Below, in pieces: positions 36,853-44,824 of a stretch of DNA of 54,776 nt. The notes beneath the pieces are model-generated. The model was not told the origin of the DNA. It did not search any database and was given only the letters and a program-made list of their open reading frames with translations. The stretch lies in assembly GCA_001602645.1 (NCBI GenBank), contig LUYE01000016.1, positions 1-54,776 of the forward strand, in the 5' to 3' direction. A program made the position numbers and the translations under genes. Origin of the DNA: Methanosarcinales archaeon Methan_01 (GTDB taxonomy: Archaea; Halobacteriota; Methanosarcinia; Methanotrichales; Methanotrichaceae). How positions within the stretch are numbered: position 1 is the first letter of the stretch; each line of letters starts with the position of its first letter.

Positions 36853-37110
36853 TCACGCGAAGGGCGTCCAGGCGAACATCAGGATCAGTGAAACAGCAAG
36901 GCCGAAGATAATGAGAGTCTCGGGTAGAAGCATCAGGAAGAGACCCTTGCCCAGGAAGCCGGGCTCCTCAGCCACGACGCCCACCACAGCAGCTCCGATA
37001 CCCTGCTCACCAACACCGGCACCGATACCGGCGAGTCCGGTCGCAAGACCGGCGCCAACAGCCAGAAGTCCGTACAGCACTCCACCATCAGTTATAGTTT
37101 CTACTACCAT
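36853..37110 (-). CDS. atpK: A-type ATP synthase proteolipid c subunit
   Basis: An 85-residue two-helix hairpin. Helix 1 has GLAGIGAGVGEQGIGAAVVG with Gln36; helix 2 has LLPETLIIFGLAVSLILMF with ion-carrying Glu64 followed by Thr65. The single-hairpin form (not a fused dimer) is as in Methanosarcina. A Gln in helix 1 with Glu-Thr in helix 2 resembles sodium-binding c subunits, but the alignment by eye does not settle H+ versus Na+. Confidence 0.95.
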   Translation of the reverse strand: MVVETITDGGVLYGLLAVGAGLATGLAGIGAGVGEQGIGAAVVGVVAEEPGFLGKGLFLMLLPETLIIFGLAVSLILMFAWTPFA

Positions 37111-37143
37111 TTCCTTATCCCTCCGTTAACTAATCCTAATCGC

Positions 37144-39210
37144 TCAGTCTCTCAAGAACCTTCGGACACGTCCGAAGGGCGAATACTCGACTCCACCACC
37201 GTGCCCACTGTAGAACTTGGTGAACATCTCGACGTAATGCAACCTGAGAGGGTGCATGAACGGGGAGAGGATCCCCAGGAGCAGGTTGATGAAGTGAACC
37301 ATGATCAACACAACTATGCCGACGACGATCGCGATCGTCGTGAATCCATCGTGCGCCCCGCCGCTCAGCATCGGCATCAAGACGTAGAAACCCAGCTGGT
37401 TGGCAGCGAAAGCGACGCCCACCGACGCAAGGCCAATGGCCAGAAGTCGCAGGTAGGATATCAGGTTGCTCACAAAGAACGGTATGTGAGTCGCACCCAT
37501 GACCCCTTCCGGTCCCTTCACCATCATGATGATGGATATGACGATGACCAGGGCGCTGAGCAGCACCAGGGGGTGGCCCAAGCCACCGGCGATCAATCCC
37601 AGGAGGCCTAGGCCGAAGAATACCTGGAAGAGGAGCACGGGGAGCCGCTCGAAGTAGGCATGTCTCTTCTCGCCGTAGGCGAGTTCATTTTTGACGCCTA
37701 GGACAGAACCTATGCCGGTGTGGACGATGCCTATGAAGAGGCTAACGCCAATCAAAACCAGAACAGAAGCCGTCGCCAGCCTGTACATGGGGAAGACCCC
37801 GCCAGCGAAGCTGCCGATCTCGGGACCGATCCTTCCGAGAGGGCCGTAGAAGCCAGAGCCAAAGTCGACGCCGACATGATGCGGATCAGCCACAGTCCCC
37901 AGGAGCCCCATGTAGTGGGCACCGCTGAAGATGTAGTCCCACAACCCGAGCGGCCCGAATATTTCGCCGAACAGGATGCCGAATATTATCGCCCAGATGC
38001 TCGATATGGTGACGATGTTGATCAGAGACTGCCAACCAGGAGTCCTGAACTTTCGCCGGAGCATCATCATCACGATGAATACAATCAGGCCATACGCCAC
38101 GTCGCCCAAGATCAGCCCGAACATCAGCGGGAAGAAGACGAATATCAGGGGCGTCGGGTCATACTCCTTGTACTCGGGGATCGCGAAGAGACGGGTGATC
38201 AGCTCGAAAGGCTTCACTACGCCAGGGTTGTTCAACTTGGTGGGGATGTCCTCCCCGGCCTCCACTAGCTTATCGGCCTCAGAACCGTCGAGCTTCTCAA
38301 CCTGGACTCGTCCACCTGCAGCGCTCTCGATCTCCCTCTTCAGCGCCTCGAACTGGTCCGTAGGAACCCAGCCGTCGATGACGAAGGCGTTGTCGGTGGA
38401 GGCGAACCTCAGGGGCGACTCCGCTTTCTGGGACTTGATCGATAGGTGCTCGTCGATGGCCAGGATAAGGTCCTCATGCTGGGCCCTGATATCCTTCAGC
38501 TTCTTCACCAGCGGCGCCTTCTCCCCCTCCAGCCTCTTGGCGTCGGACTCGAGGGTGCTTATGGCGCCGGCGATGGTTCCGGTCAGTCCTCCGGGAACGG
38601 ATACCTCAGAGAACCCATGTTCAGCGAGAACGCCCGAGACCTCTCCAGCCTTCTCCACCGGCACAAATACGGCCACCGCATTGGTGCCTCCAGAGCTGGA
38701 GGTGAAGACCTCGTTGACGTAGGAGACCTTGGATACGTCAGCCTCGACGGGAGATGCGACAGTTCCTACAAAGGATGCCAGGGATTTGTAGCCGTGCAGA
38801 AGCTCCATATCGAGGGTTAGACCCGCGAGGGGCTTCAAAGCTCTGGCCTGATCTTCCTTGATCTTGACTTCGTTATCGATCTCCGCGATCCGCTCGGCGG
38901 TGGCGATGACGTCGTTGCCGACGGTGTCGAGGATGCCATCCATCTGAGAGAGGACCTGAGACTCGGGGAACTGCTTGTCAGGCATCTTGTCGGTGATCTC
39001 CAGATACCTCTCGATGGACCGGAGCTTTATCAGCTGTTCGGCGTATTCAGACGACTTTCCCAGGGGCTTGCCCATATCGAAGGTCTCATCAGCGCCAGAA
39101 TAGTTGACGACGTGCAACAGGTTGAGCTCGTGCAGCTTCTCTATGACAGGTTCTATTACCTTATTCGACCCGGCGACGACAACACGACACATCTCAACGG
39201 GTCTAAGCAT
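37144..39210 (-). CDS. atpI: A-type ATP synthase subunit I (a-subunit)
   Basis: A 688-residue subunit with an N-terminal cytoplasmic half (1 to about 350) of coiled coil and small domains. The C-terminal half has about seven to eight membrane helices forming the ion half-channels. VFFPLMFGLILGDVAYGLI marks the first membrane block. ISYLRLLAIGLASVGVAFAANQLG carries the conserved channel arginine, and LHYVEMFTKFYSGHGGGVEYSPFG is the usual C-terminal end. It overlaps atpH by eight bases. Confidence 0.95.
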   Translation of the reverse strand: MLRPVEMCRVVVAGSNKVIEPVIEKLHELNLLHVVNYSGADETFDMGKPLGKSSEYAEQLIKLRSIERYLEITDKMPDKQFPESQVLSQMDGILDTVGNDVIATAERIAEIDNEVKIKEDQARALKPLAGLTLDMELLHGYKSLASFVGTVASPVEADVSKVSYVNEVFTSSSGGTNAVAVFVPVEKAGEVSGVLAEHGFSEVSVPGGLTGTIAGAISTLESDAKRLEGEKAPLVKKLKDIRAQHEDLILAIDEHLSIKSQKAESPLRFASTDNAFVIDGWVPTDQFEALKREIESAAGGRVQVEKLDGSEADKLVEAGEDIPTKLNNPGVVKPFELITRLFAIPEYKEYDPTPLIFVFFPLMFGLILGDVAYGLIVFIVMMMLRRKFRTPGWQSLINIVTISSIWAIIFGILFGEIFGPLGLWDYIFSGAHYMGLLGTVADPHHVGVDFGSGFYGPLGRIGPEIGSFAGGVFPMYRLATASVLVLIGVSLFIGIVHTGIGSVLGVKNELAYGEKRHAYFERLPVLLFQVFFGLGLLGLIAGGLGHPLVLLSALVIVISIIMMVKGPEGVMGATHIPFFVSNLISYLRLLAIGLASVGVAFAANQLGFYVLMPMLSGGAHDGFTTIAIVVGIVVLIMVHFINLLLGILSPFMHPLRLHYVEMFTKFYSGHGGGVEYSPFGRVRRFLRD

Positions 39211-39529
39211 GCAACAACCCCATAAACTCCTTCAACAGATGTTCGACCGCAGCGTTCACCTTTCCGCTGGCGCCGCTCTTCATTGCATTGACCTTTTTCA
39301 TGCCGTCATCGATGATCGCCTGCTTCTTCGACTGAACCCCCTTATCAGCATCAGCAAGACGCTTCTCATAAAACTGCTGGGCTTCAGCCTCGGCGTTTCT
39401 CACTATGTTTGTTGCTTCGGCAGTGGCATCGGCGATTCGCTTGTCTCGCTCTTGTTGGGCTCGCTCGATGCTGGCTTGAGCATCGGCTTCCGCCTGCTTG
39501 ATCTTCGATAAGATCTCGTGTCTAGTCAT
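39203..39529 (-). CDS. atpH: A-type ATP synthase subunit H (peripheral stalk)
   Basis: A 108-residue, almost entirely coiled-coil protein (MTRHEILSKIKQAEADAQAS). It forms the right-handed peripheral stalk with AtpE. It is the first gene of the ten-gene ATP synthase operon; the promoter lies about 95 bases upstream. Confidence 0.92.
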   Translation of the reverse strand: MTRHEILSKIKQAEADAQASIERAQQERDKRIADATAEATNIVRNAEAEAQQFYEKRLADADKGVQSKKQAIIDDGMKKVNAMKSGASGKVNAAVEHLLKEFMGLLHA

Positions 39530-39619
39530 CTGATCCCTCTACCCTCACTACATCCTTACCGTTTTCAGACAGCGCTACCATCACTCAAGCTGTGATAAAC
39601 GTTCTGACCTCATAACATG

Positions 39620-39640
39620 TAACAATATAAACTCTTCGGT
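39620..39640 (-). promoter_or_regulatory. Promoter of the ATP synthase operon
   Basis: On the minus strand CCGAAGAGTTTATATTG reads as B-recognition element plus TATA box. It places the transcription start near 39600 and gives atpH a leader of about 70 bases, longer than average for this window. It sits in the 144-base gap after rbcL, which is on the same strand, so read-through from rbcL is also possible. Confidence 0.65.
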
Positions 39641-39673
39641 TTTAGCCGAGATCGTCTCCCGATCTGGAATATC

Positions 39674-40843
39674 TCAGCGGGACCAGAACCTCAACGCCGC
39701 CTCCAGCTCTTTGTGGCTTCTGGCGTACTCCTCCATCGAGACGCCGGCCACCCAGGCCTCCACCGCCTGGACCATCGCCATCGCGCCTGCCGTCGTCCCG
39801 GAGGGATGGCCGTGGACCCCCCCGCCAGCCTGGACTATGCAGTCGGTGCCGTACCCCTCGAGGTTGGGATGGACCTTCCCAGGGTGGACTCCTCCAGAGG
39901 CGACGGGGAAGACGGGGCGGAGGCCATACCAGTCGTCCCGGAGGGCGTCCCTGCACTCGTCGTTCTCCTCCCGGTCGCCGGCCATCTTGCCCAGGTAGCT
40001 CCCGGTATGAAGGTTCGTCCCCCCTGCCATCCGAACGAGCCTGGATATGGGGACCATCGATATGCCGTGATGTCTGTCCCTGGTGAAGGCGCCGTGCATC
40101 GTCCTGTGGACGTGGACCGGGACCTTCACCCCCCGGGAGAGGACCTCCACCGCCGAGAACCCCGAGGTGAGGACGTCGACCATCACCATGTTGGCCCCGC
40201 GACCGATGACCTCCTCGGCCCGTTCCAGGATCTCATCGGCCCCAGTGGTGACGTTAACGGCATAGAAGGCCTTCTTCCCCGTCTCGTCTTCGACCTTGGA
40301 GAGCTCCGCCATCACCGCCTCCACCCGCTCGTCGATGGGGCAGAAGGACTGGTCCGTCAGGGTCTCATCGTCCTTGATCAGGTCGAGGCCGCCCCTCACC
40401 GCCTGCCCCGCCACCTCCGCCGTATCTTTGGGGCTCAAGCCCACCTTCGGCTTGATGATCGTCCCCACCAGGGGCCGATCGAAGACCCCCAGGATCTTCC
40501 GGGCCTCCTTAATTCCAAACCTCGGCCCTCGATGAGCTTTGACGAGGCTCTGGGGGAATATGACGTCCAGGAGCCTGACCTTCTTCAATGCCCCGAGGCC
40601 GAAGAGATTTCCGGCGACGACGGATAGGTACTGAGGGATGTTCCCCGGCTCGAAGAGCTCTTTGGGGAAGGCGATGTACGCGAAGGTCCCCTCGGCCCTG
40701 ACCACCCGGGCGGCGAGGTCTCTGGCCAGACGCTCCCGGTCCACCTCGGTCCAGGTACCCGTGGACTGCTCGGCGGCTATCGCCTCCGCGGCCTTCTCGA
40801 TCGGAAGGTCGGTCTCGACGTAATATTTCGCTATGACTTCCAT
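39674..40843 (-). CDS. rbcL: Form III RuBisCO large subunit
   Basis: A 389-residue archaeal RuBisCO that carboxylates ribulose-1,5-bisphosphate to two 3-phosphoglycerates. Every catalytic position I could map to the plant enzyme is kept: Glu25, Thr30, Trp31, Asn79, Lys131, Lys133, the carbamylation Lys157 with Asp159 and Glu160, His246, Arg247, His250, His279, loop-6 Lys286, Ser316 and Gly340-341. The N-terminus is about 35-40 residues shorter than usual (starts MEVIAKYYVETDLP). No in-frame start lies further upstream. In archaea this enzyme works with ribose-1,5-bisphosphate isomerase, found here at 51739-52674, or with phosphoribulokinase, which is not seen. Confidence 0.93.
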   Translation of the reverse strand: MEVIAKYYVETDLPIEKAAEAIAAEQSTGTWTEVDRERLARDLAARVVRAEGTFAYIAFPKELFEPGNIPQYLSVVAGNLFGLGALKKVRLLDVIFPQSLVKAHRGPRFGIKEARKILGVFDRPLVGTIIKPKVGLSPKDTAEVAGQAVRGGLDLIKDDETLTDQSFCPIDERVEAVMAELSKVEDETGKKAFYAVNVTTGADEILERAEEVIGRGANMVMVDVLTSGFSAVEVLSRGVKVPVHVHRTMHGAFTRDRHHGISMVPISRLVRMAGGTNLHTGSYLGKMAGDREENDECRDALRDDWYGLRPVFPVASGGVHPGKVHPNLEGYGTDCIVQAGGGVHGHPSGTTAGAMAMVQAVEAWVAGVSMEEYARSHKELEAALRFWSR

Positions 40844-41139
40844 AACCTGTCGCGCTCCTCATCGAAACATGTACCTCTCCTGTAATAAAGCTCTCTTCCA
40901 GCCCGAGATGCCTCAGGACCGGGGCGAGGAGACGAGGTGAGGCCGTGGAAGCCGGCGATCTGAAAGAGAGAACCGCAACAGGTAAAAGGCAAAAGGTAGA
41001 GGATCATCCAGTAGAATCACCAAGGCCGGTTGGCAAAGATCTTCATCAAACCTCCCCCGTCGGTCATCGGGCCGGGGCACGGCGCCCCGATAAAGGCCGA
41101 TTTCGAGCCGAGGGGTCGACCGGACAGAGGGGATTGTGA
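40844..41139. promoter_or_regulatory. Divergent control region of rbcL and FBP aldolase/phosphatase
   Basis: 296 bases without a convincing gene. On the minus strand GAGCTTTATTACAGG (about 40880-40893) is the probable rbcL TATA box, and GAGGAGCG is its ribosome-binding site. On the plus side AGAGGGGATTGTG precedes the ATG at 41140. I found no clear plus-strand TATA box. A 64-codon open frame (40945-41139) is basic and featureless and was not called. Confidence 0.45.
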
Positions 41140-42252
41140 ATGAATAAAATCACCATCAGCTTGATCAAGGCAGATGTCGGCGGATGGCCTGGACACGCCA
41201 CAGTTCACCCCGCCCTGAAGGAGACCGCCAGTTCGGTCTTGGCCCGGGAGAAGGCGAAAGGCGAGATCATCGATTTCAAGGTCATGTCCGTCGGCGACGA
41301 CCTCCAGCTCATGATGACCCACTTGATGGGTGAGGACAGCGCCGAGATCCACGGCCTAGCCTGGGACGTCATGTGCAAGGCGACGGAGAAGGCGAAGGAG
41401 CTGAAGCTTTACGGCGCAGGCCAGGACCTCCTCTGCGACGCCTTCTGCGGCAACATCAAGGGGATGGGGCCGGGGGTAGCCGAGATGGAGTTCACCGAGA
41501 GGGCGGCCGAGCCGGTCGTCGCCTTCATGATGGACAAGACGGAGCCCGGAGCCTTCAACCTCCCGATATTTCGGATCTTCGCCGACCCCTTCAACACCGC
41601 CGGCCTCGTCATCGACCCCAGCATCCACCATGGGTTCGTCTTCGAGGTCTGGGACATCATGGAGCACAAGAAGGTGATGATGGAGTCCCCCGAGGAGATG
41701 TACGACATGCTGGCCCTCATCGGCGCCAAGAGCAGGTACGTCATCAAGAGAGTCTACCCCAAGGCGGGGAAGCTCCCCGAGGAAGAGCCCGCCGCTGTCA
41801 TCAGCACCGAGAAGCTCTACCAGACTGCCGGAACCTACGTCGGCAAGGACGACCCCGTCGCCCTGGTGAGAGCGCAATCGGGGCTTCCCGCCCTCGGTGA
41901 GGTCCTGGAGCCCTTCTCCCTCGGCCACCTCGTCAGCGGCTGGATGAGGGGGAGCCACAACGGACCCCTGATGCCCTGCGCCTTTGAGGACGCCGTCTGC
42001 AGCAGGTTCGACGGTCCCCCCCGGGTCATAGCTGCCGGATTCCAGATCGCGAGAGGTATGCTGATCGGCCCCGTCGACCTCTTCCGAGACCCCGCCTTCG
42101 ACCTCACCAGGCAGAGGGTCCACGAGATCACCGACTACATGAGGAGGCACGGCCCCTTCGAGCCCCACCGCCTCCCGATGGAGGATATGGAGTACACCAC
42201 CCTCCCCTCCGTCCTCAAGACCCTGGGGGAGAGGTTCGAGGACGCCGATTGA
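41140..42252 (+). CDS. fbp: Fructose-1,6-bisphosphate aldolase/phosphatase (FBPase class V)
   Basis: A 370-residue bifunctional archaeal enzyme that condenses triose phosphates and dephosphorylates the product to fructose 6-phosphate, making gluconeogenesis one-way. It starts MNKITISLIKADVGGWPGH, whose Asp12 and His19 are metal or substrate ligands. The aldolase pair Tyr233 and Lys236 (in TYVGKDDP) corresponds to the Schiff-base site of characterised enzymes. GSHNGPLMPCAFEDAVCSRFDGPP and GFQIARGMLIGPVDLF are further signatures. It is divergent from rbcL, so the two may be co-regulated. Confidence 0.96.
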   Translation: MNKITISLIKADVGGWPGHATVHPALKETASSVLAREKAKGEIIDFKVMSVGDDLQLMMTHLMGEDSAEIHGLAWDVMCKATEKAKELKLYGAGQDLLCDAFCGNIKGMGPGVAEMEFTERAAEPVVAFMMDKTEPGAFNLPIFRIFADPFNTAGLVIDPSIHHGFVFEVWDIMEHKKVMMESPEEMYDMLALIGAKSRYVIKRVYPKAGKLPEEEPAAVISTEKLYQTAGTYVGKDDPVALVRAQSGLPALGEVLEPFSLGHLVSGWMRGSHNGPLMPCAFEDAVCSRFDGPPRVIAAGFQIARGMLIGPVDLFRDPAFDLTRQRVHEITDYMRRHGPFEPHRLPMEDMEYTTLPSVLKTLGERFEDAD

Positions 42253-42360
42253 GGCCGGGAAGGGCGCTCGCCCCTCCCCTCCAATCCGGCTTTATCCATG
42301 TAACCTCATCAAATAGCCGCTCCGATCCCCCGACCGCCCTCGGGAAGCATGACTGGAAAC

Positions 42361-42392
42361 GATTAATAATTATGCAGACCTATTTTTAGGTC
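42361..42392 (+). promoter_or_regulatory. Promoter with palindrome ahead of the ferredoxin-AOR operon
   Basis: GATTAATAATTATG (42361-42374) is a TATA-like box. Directly after it, GACCTATTTTTAGGTC (42377-42392) is a perfect inverted repeat with six-base arms and a four-T spacer, placed between TATA and the expected start site. That is a classical repressor position in archaea. The leader to the TTG at 42500 would be about 100 bases. Confidence 0.5.
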
Positions 42393-42499
42393 GTTCTGAT
42401 CGGCGAAGACGGCCATCTCGTTTTGCCCTTCAGGAAGAGGAGCCATTTCAGACGAATAGCCATTGCCTGGACCGATGGATATCGAGGTTGTGAGCTGGT

Positions 42500-42994
42500 T
42501 TGAAGAACTCTCAAGACCTGGTGGAGCCCAGTGCCCCAGGGATAGGGACGGGGGAGGCGGAAGGCGAGGCCGAGAGGGCGAAGAGAAAGAGGAGGAGGCT
42601 GAAGGTGGCCCACCCGGAGAGGTGCATCGGATGCCTCTCCTGCATGTTCGCCTGCAGCAGGATCAACACGGGCCGGGCTTCCCTGGCCAGAAGCGCCATC
42701 AAAGTCAAGACCCAGGGAGGCCTGGAGGGCGACTTCGCCGTGGTGGTCTGCCACGCCTGCAAAGACCCCCCCTGCGTCGCAGCCTGCCCCACGGGGGCCC
42801 TCGAGCAGAGGGAGGACGGAAGGGTAGTCTTCCACCGAGACCTCTGCGAGGGATGCGGCGCCTGCGCCGAAGCCTGCCTCATCAGAGCCATCTCCCTAGA
42901 CGCCGAGGGAAAGGCGGTCAAGTGCAAGCACTGCGGGGCATGTATCGCCTTTTGCCCCCACGGCGTCCTGGAGATGGAAGAGGTGGAAGATTGA
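42500..42994 (+). CDS. Four-cluster ferredoxin subunit partnering the aldehyde oxidoreductase
   Basis: A 164-residue iron-sulfur protein with 16 cysteines in four [4Fe-4S] motifs: CIGCLSCMFAC, CHACKDPPCVAAC, CEGCGACAEAC and CKHCGACIAFC. The layout is like the electron-transfer subunits of DMSO-reductase-type enzymes and of WOR5-type aldehyde ferredoxin oxidoreductases. The N-terminal 35 residues are charged and probably not conserved. The start is given as TTG 42500, but a GTG nearer the first cluster is possible. It is followed by the AOR gene after 25 bases and almost surely forms a complex with it. Confidence 0.85.
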   Translation: MKNSQDLVEPSAPGIGTGEAEGEAERAKRKRRRLKVAHPERCIGCLSCMFACSRINTGRASLARSAIKVKTQGGLEGDFAVVVCHACKDPPCVAACPTGALEQREDGRVVFHRDLCEGCGACAEACLIRAISLDAEGKAVKCKHCGACIAFCPHGVLEMEEVED

Positions 42995-43019
42995 TGGCCA
43001 GACGTAGGAGGTGGACAGG

Positions 43020-44753
43020 ATGCTGAGAAGAGTCCTTTACATCGATCTCGACAAAGGCGAGAGCTTTGTTGAGGAGAGGCGCGACCTCTTCGAGGAGTGG
43101 CTAGGCGGGACGGGGGTCGCGACCCAGCTCCTTCTGGAGGAGTGTCCCGCAGGGACCGATCCCCTCTCGCCAGAGGCCCCGATAATATTCAGCATCGGCC
43201 CCCTAAACGCCCTCTTTCCTGCGATGACCAAGACCGTCGCCACCTTCAAGTCCCCCCTCACCGGCGAGCTCGGCGAGTCCTACGCCGGCGGGAGGCTCGC
43301 CATGGCCATGAGGTTTGCGGGCCACGAGTCGATCGTCATCAGGGGCGCTGCCGACCGGCCCTGCTACATCTCCATCAGGGACGACGACGTCCAGATCAAG
43401 GACGCGAGGTCGATATGGGGGATCCCAGCCACCGTCGTCGGCTACATCCTGCGCGACGTCGAGACGGGCGTCGGCCGAAGGTCCATCATCAGGATCGGGC
43501 CCGGAGGCGAGAGGCTAGTCAAATATGCGGGGGTCGTCGTCGACACCTATCGGCACTTCGGAAGGCTCGGCCTCGGCGCCGCCTTCGGGTCGAAGAACCT
43601 GAAGGCGATCGTCGTCTCGGGGACCGAGGACGTCGAAGTTCCAGACTCCAAGAGATACAGGGAGATCTACAAGCGGCTCTACGATACCGTCGTCCAGACC
43701 GACGTCATGGAGAAGTATCATGACATCGGAACCCCCATCAACATCAACGTCCTAAACCAGCTGAAAGGGCTTCCCACCCGAAACTTTCAGGAGAGCAGCT
43801 TCGAGGGGGCGGAGAAGATCAGCGGCGAAGTTCTCGCCGACGACTACCTCTTCAGGCGAGTCTCCTGCGCCCACTGCCCCATCGGCTGCATCCACATCGG
43901 GATGCTCAAGACCTCCTTCTCCCGCGACCACGAGTACGAGATCAGGAAGATATCTTACGACTTCGAGCTGATCTACGCCCTCGGCTCAAACCTCGGCGTC
44001 TCATCCCCCGAGGGGGTCTTAGAGCTGATCGAGGCCTGCGAGCGGCAGGGGATCGACGCCATCAGCACCGGTGTCGTCCTAGCCTGGGCGACGGAAGCCC
44101 TAGAGCGGGGCCTTATAACCCCCGAGGACGCCCTCAGCGTAAACCTACAGTGGAACGACGTCGATGAATACCTGAAGGCCATAGACAACATAGTCAAGAA
44201 GCAGAATGAGTTCTACTCAGCCCTGGCCGAAGGGGTCGAGGCGGCCTCGGAAAGGTATGGCGGTCGGGAGTTCGCCATGGCCCTCGGCAAGAACGAGGTT
44301 CCCGGCTACCACACCGGCCCCGCATCCATCGTCGGCCTCACCGTGGGGGTGAGGCACTCCCACCTCGACAACGCCGGATACAGCATCGACCAGCGGGCGG
44401 CGAAGAAGCCCCTCAGCCCCGAGGAGATGGTCGACGCCATCATCCGGGAGGACGACTCGAGGGGCGTCTACAACTCCCTCGTCGGCTGCCTCTTTGCTAG
44501 GGCGGTCTACACCACCGAGAACGTCATCGAGGCCCTGGGCTCGGTGGGGATCGAGAAGACGGAAGGGGAGCTGGAGGAGCTCGGCCGGAGGATCTTCGAC
44601 GAGAAGTACAGGTTCAAGAGGCGGGAGGGGTTCGACCTGGAGGCTGCCCCGGTCCCCAGACGGTTCTACGAGACCGTCTCTGCCGTCGGAATGATCGAAC
44701 CAGAGACGATCGAAGAGATGATGAAGATATACCGGAGGCGGCGAGGTTGGTGA
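43020..44753 (+). CDS. aor: Tungsten aldehyde ferredoxin oxidoreductase family protein
   Basis: A 577-residue AOR-family enzyme holding a tungsto-bispterin and one [4Fe-4S] cluster. It begins MLRRVLYIDLDKGESF. GELGESYAGGRLAMAMRFAG lies in the pterin domain, the cluster ligands are CAHCPIGC with a later cysteine in LVGCLFA, and GRLGLGAAFGSKNLKAI is typical. ATG 43020 is chosen because AGGAGGTG ends six bases before it. The family oxidises aldehydes to acids or reduces acids with low-potential ferredoxin. With its dedicated 16-cysteine partner it is WOR5- or BamB-like; the substrate is unknown, and the sugar-phosphate gene context allows a GAPOR-like role. Confidence 0.9.
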   Translation: MLRRVLYIDLDKGESFVEERRDLFEEWLGGTGVATQLLLEECPAGTDPLSPEAPIIFSIGPLNALFPAMTKTVATFKSPLTGELGESYAGGRLAMAMRFAGHESIVIRGAADRPCYISIRDDDVQIKDARSIWGIPATVVGYILRDVETGVGRRSIIRIGPGGERLVKYAGVVVDTYRHFGRLGLGAAFGSKNLKAIVVSGTEDVEVPDSKRYREIYKRLYDTVVQTDVMEKYHDIGTPININVLNQLKGLPTRNFQESSFEGAEKISGEVLADDYLFRRVSCAHCPIGCIHIGMLKTSFSRDHEYEIRKISYDFELIYALGSNLGVSSPEGVLELIEACERQGIDAISTGVVLAWATEALERGLITPEDALSVNLQWNDVDEYLKAIDNIVKKQNEFYSALAEGVEAASERYGGREFAMALGKNEVPGYHTGPASIVGLTVGVRHSHLDNAGYSIDQRAAKKPLSPEEMVDAIIREDDSRGVYNSLVGCLFARAVYTTENVIEALGSVGIEKTEGELEELGRRIFDEKYRFKRREGFDLEAAPVPRRFYETVSAVGMIEPETIEEMMKIYRRRRGW

Positions 44754-44824
44754 CCCCGCTCCAAAGAGCCCCGAGAGGAAGGGCGAAGATCTTGCCACCT
44801 CAGCCATAAACGGAGATGTCATCT

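Noticed and set aside
40945-41139. 64-codon plus frame between rbcL and the FBP aldolase/phosphatase
   Set aside because: Basic, low-complexity, no ribosome-binding site and it ends at the next gene's start; treated as leader or control region.
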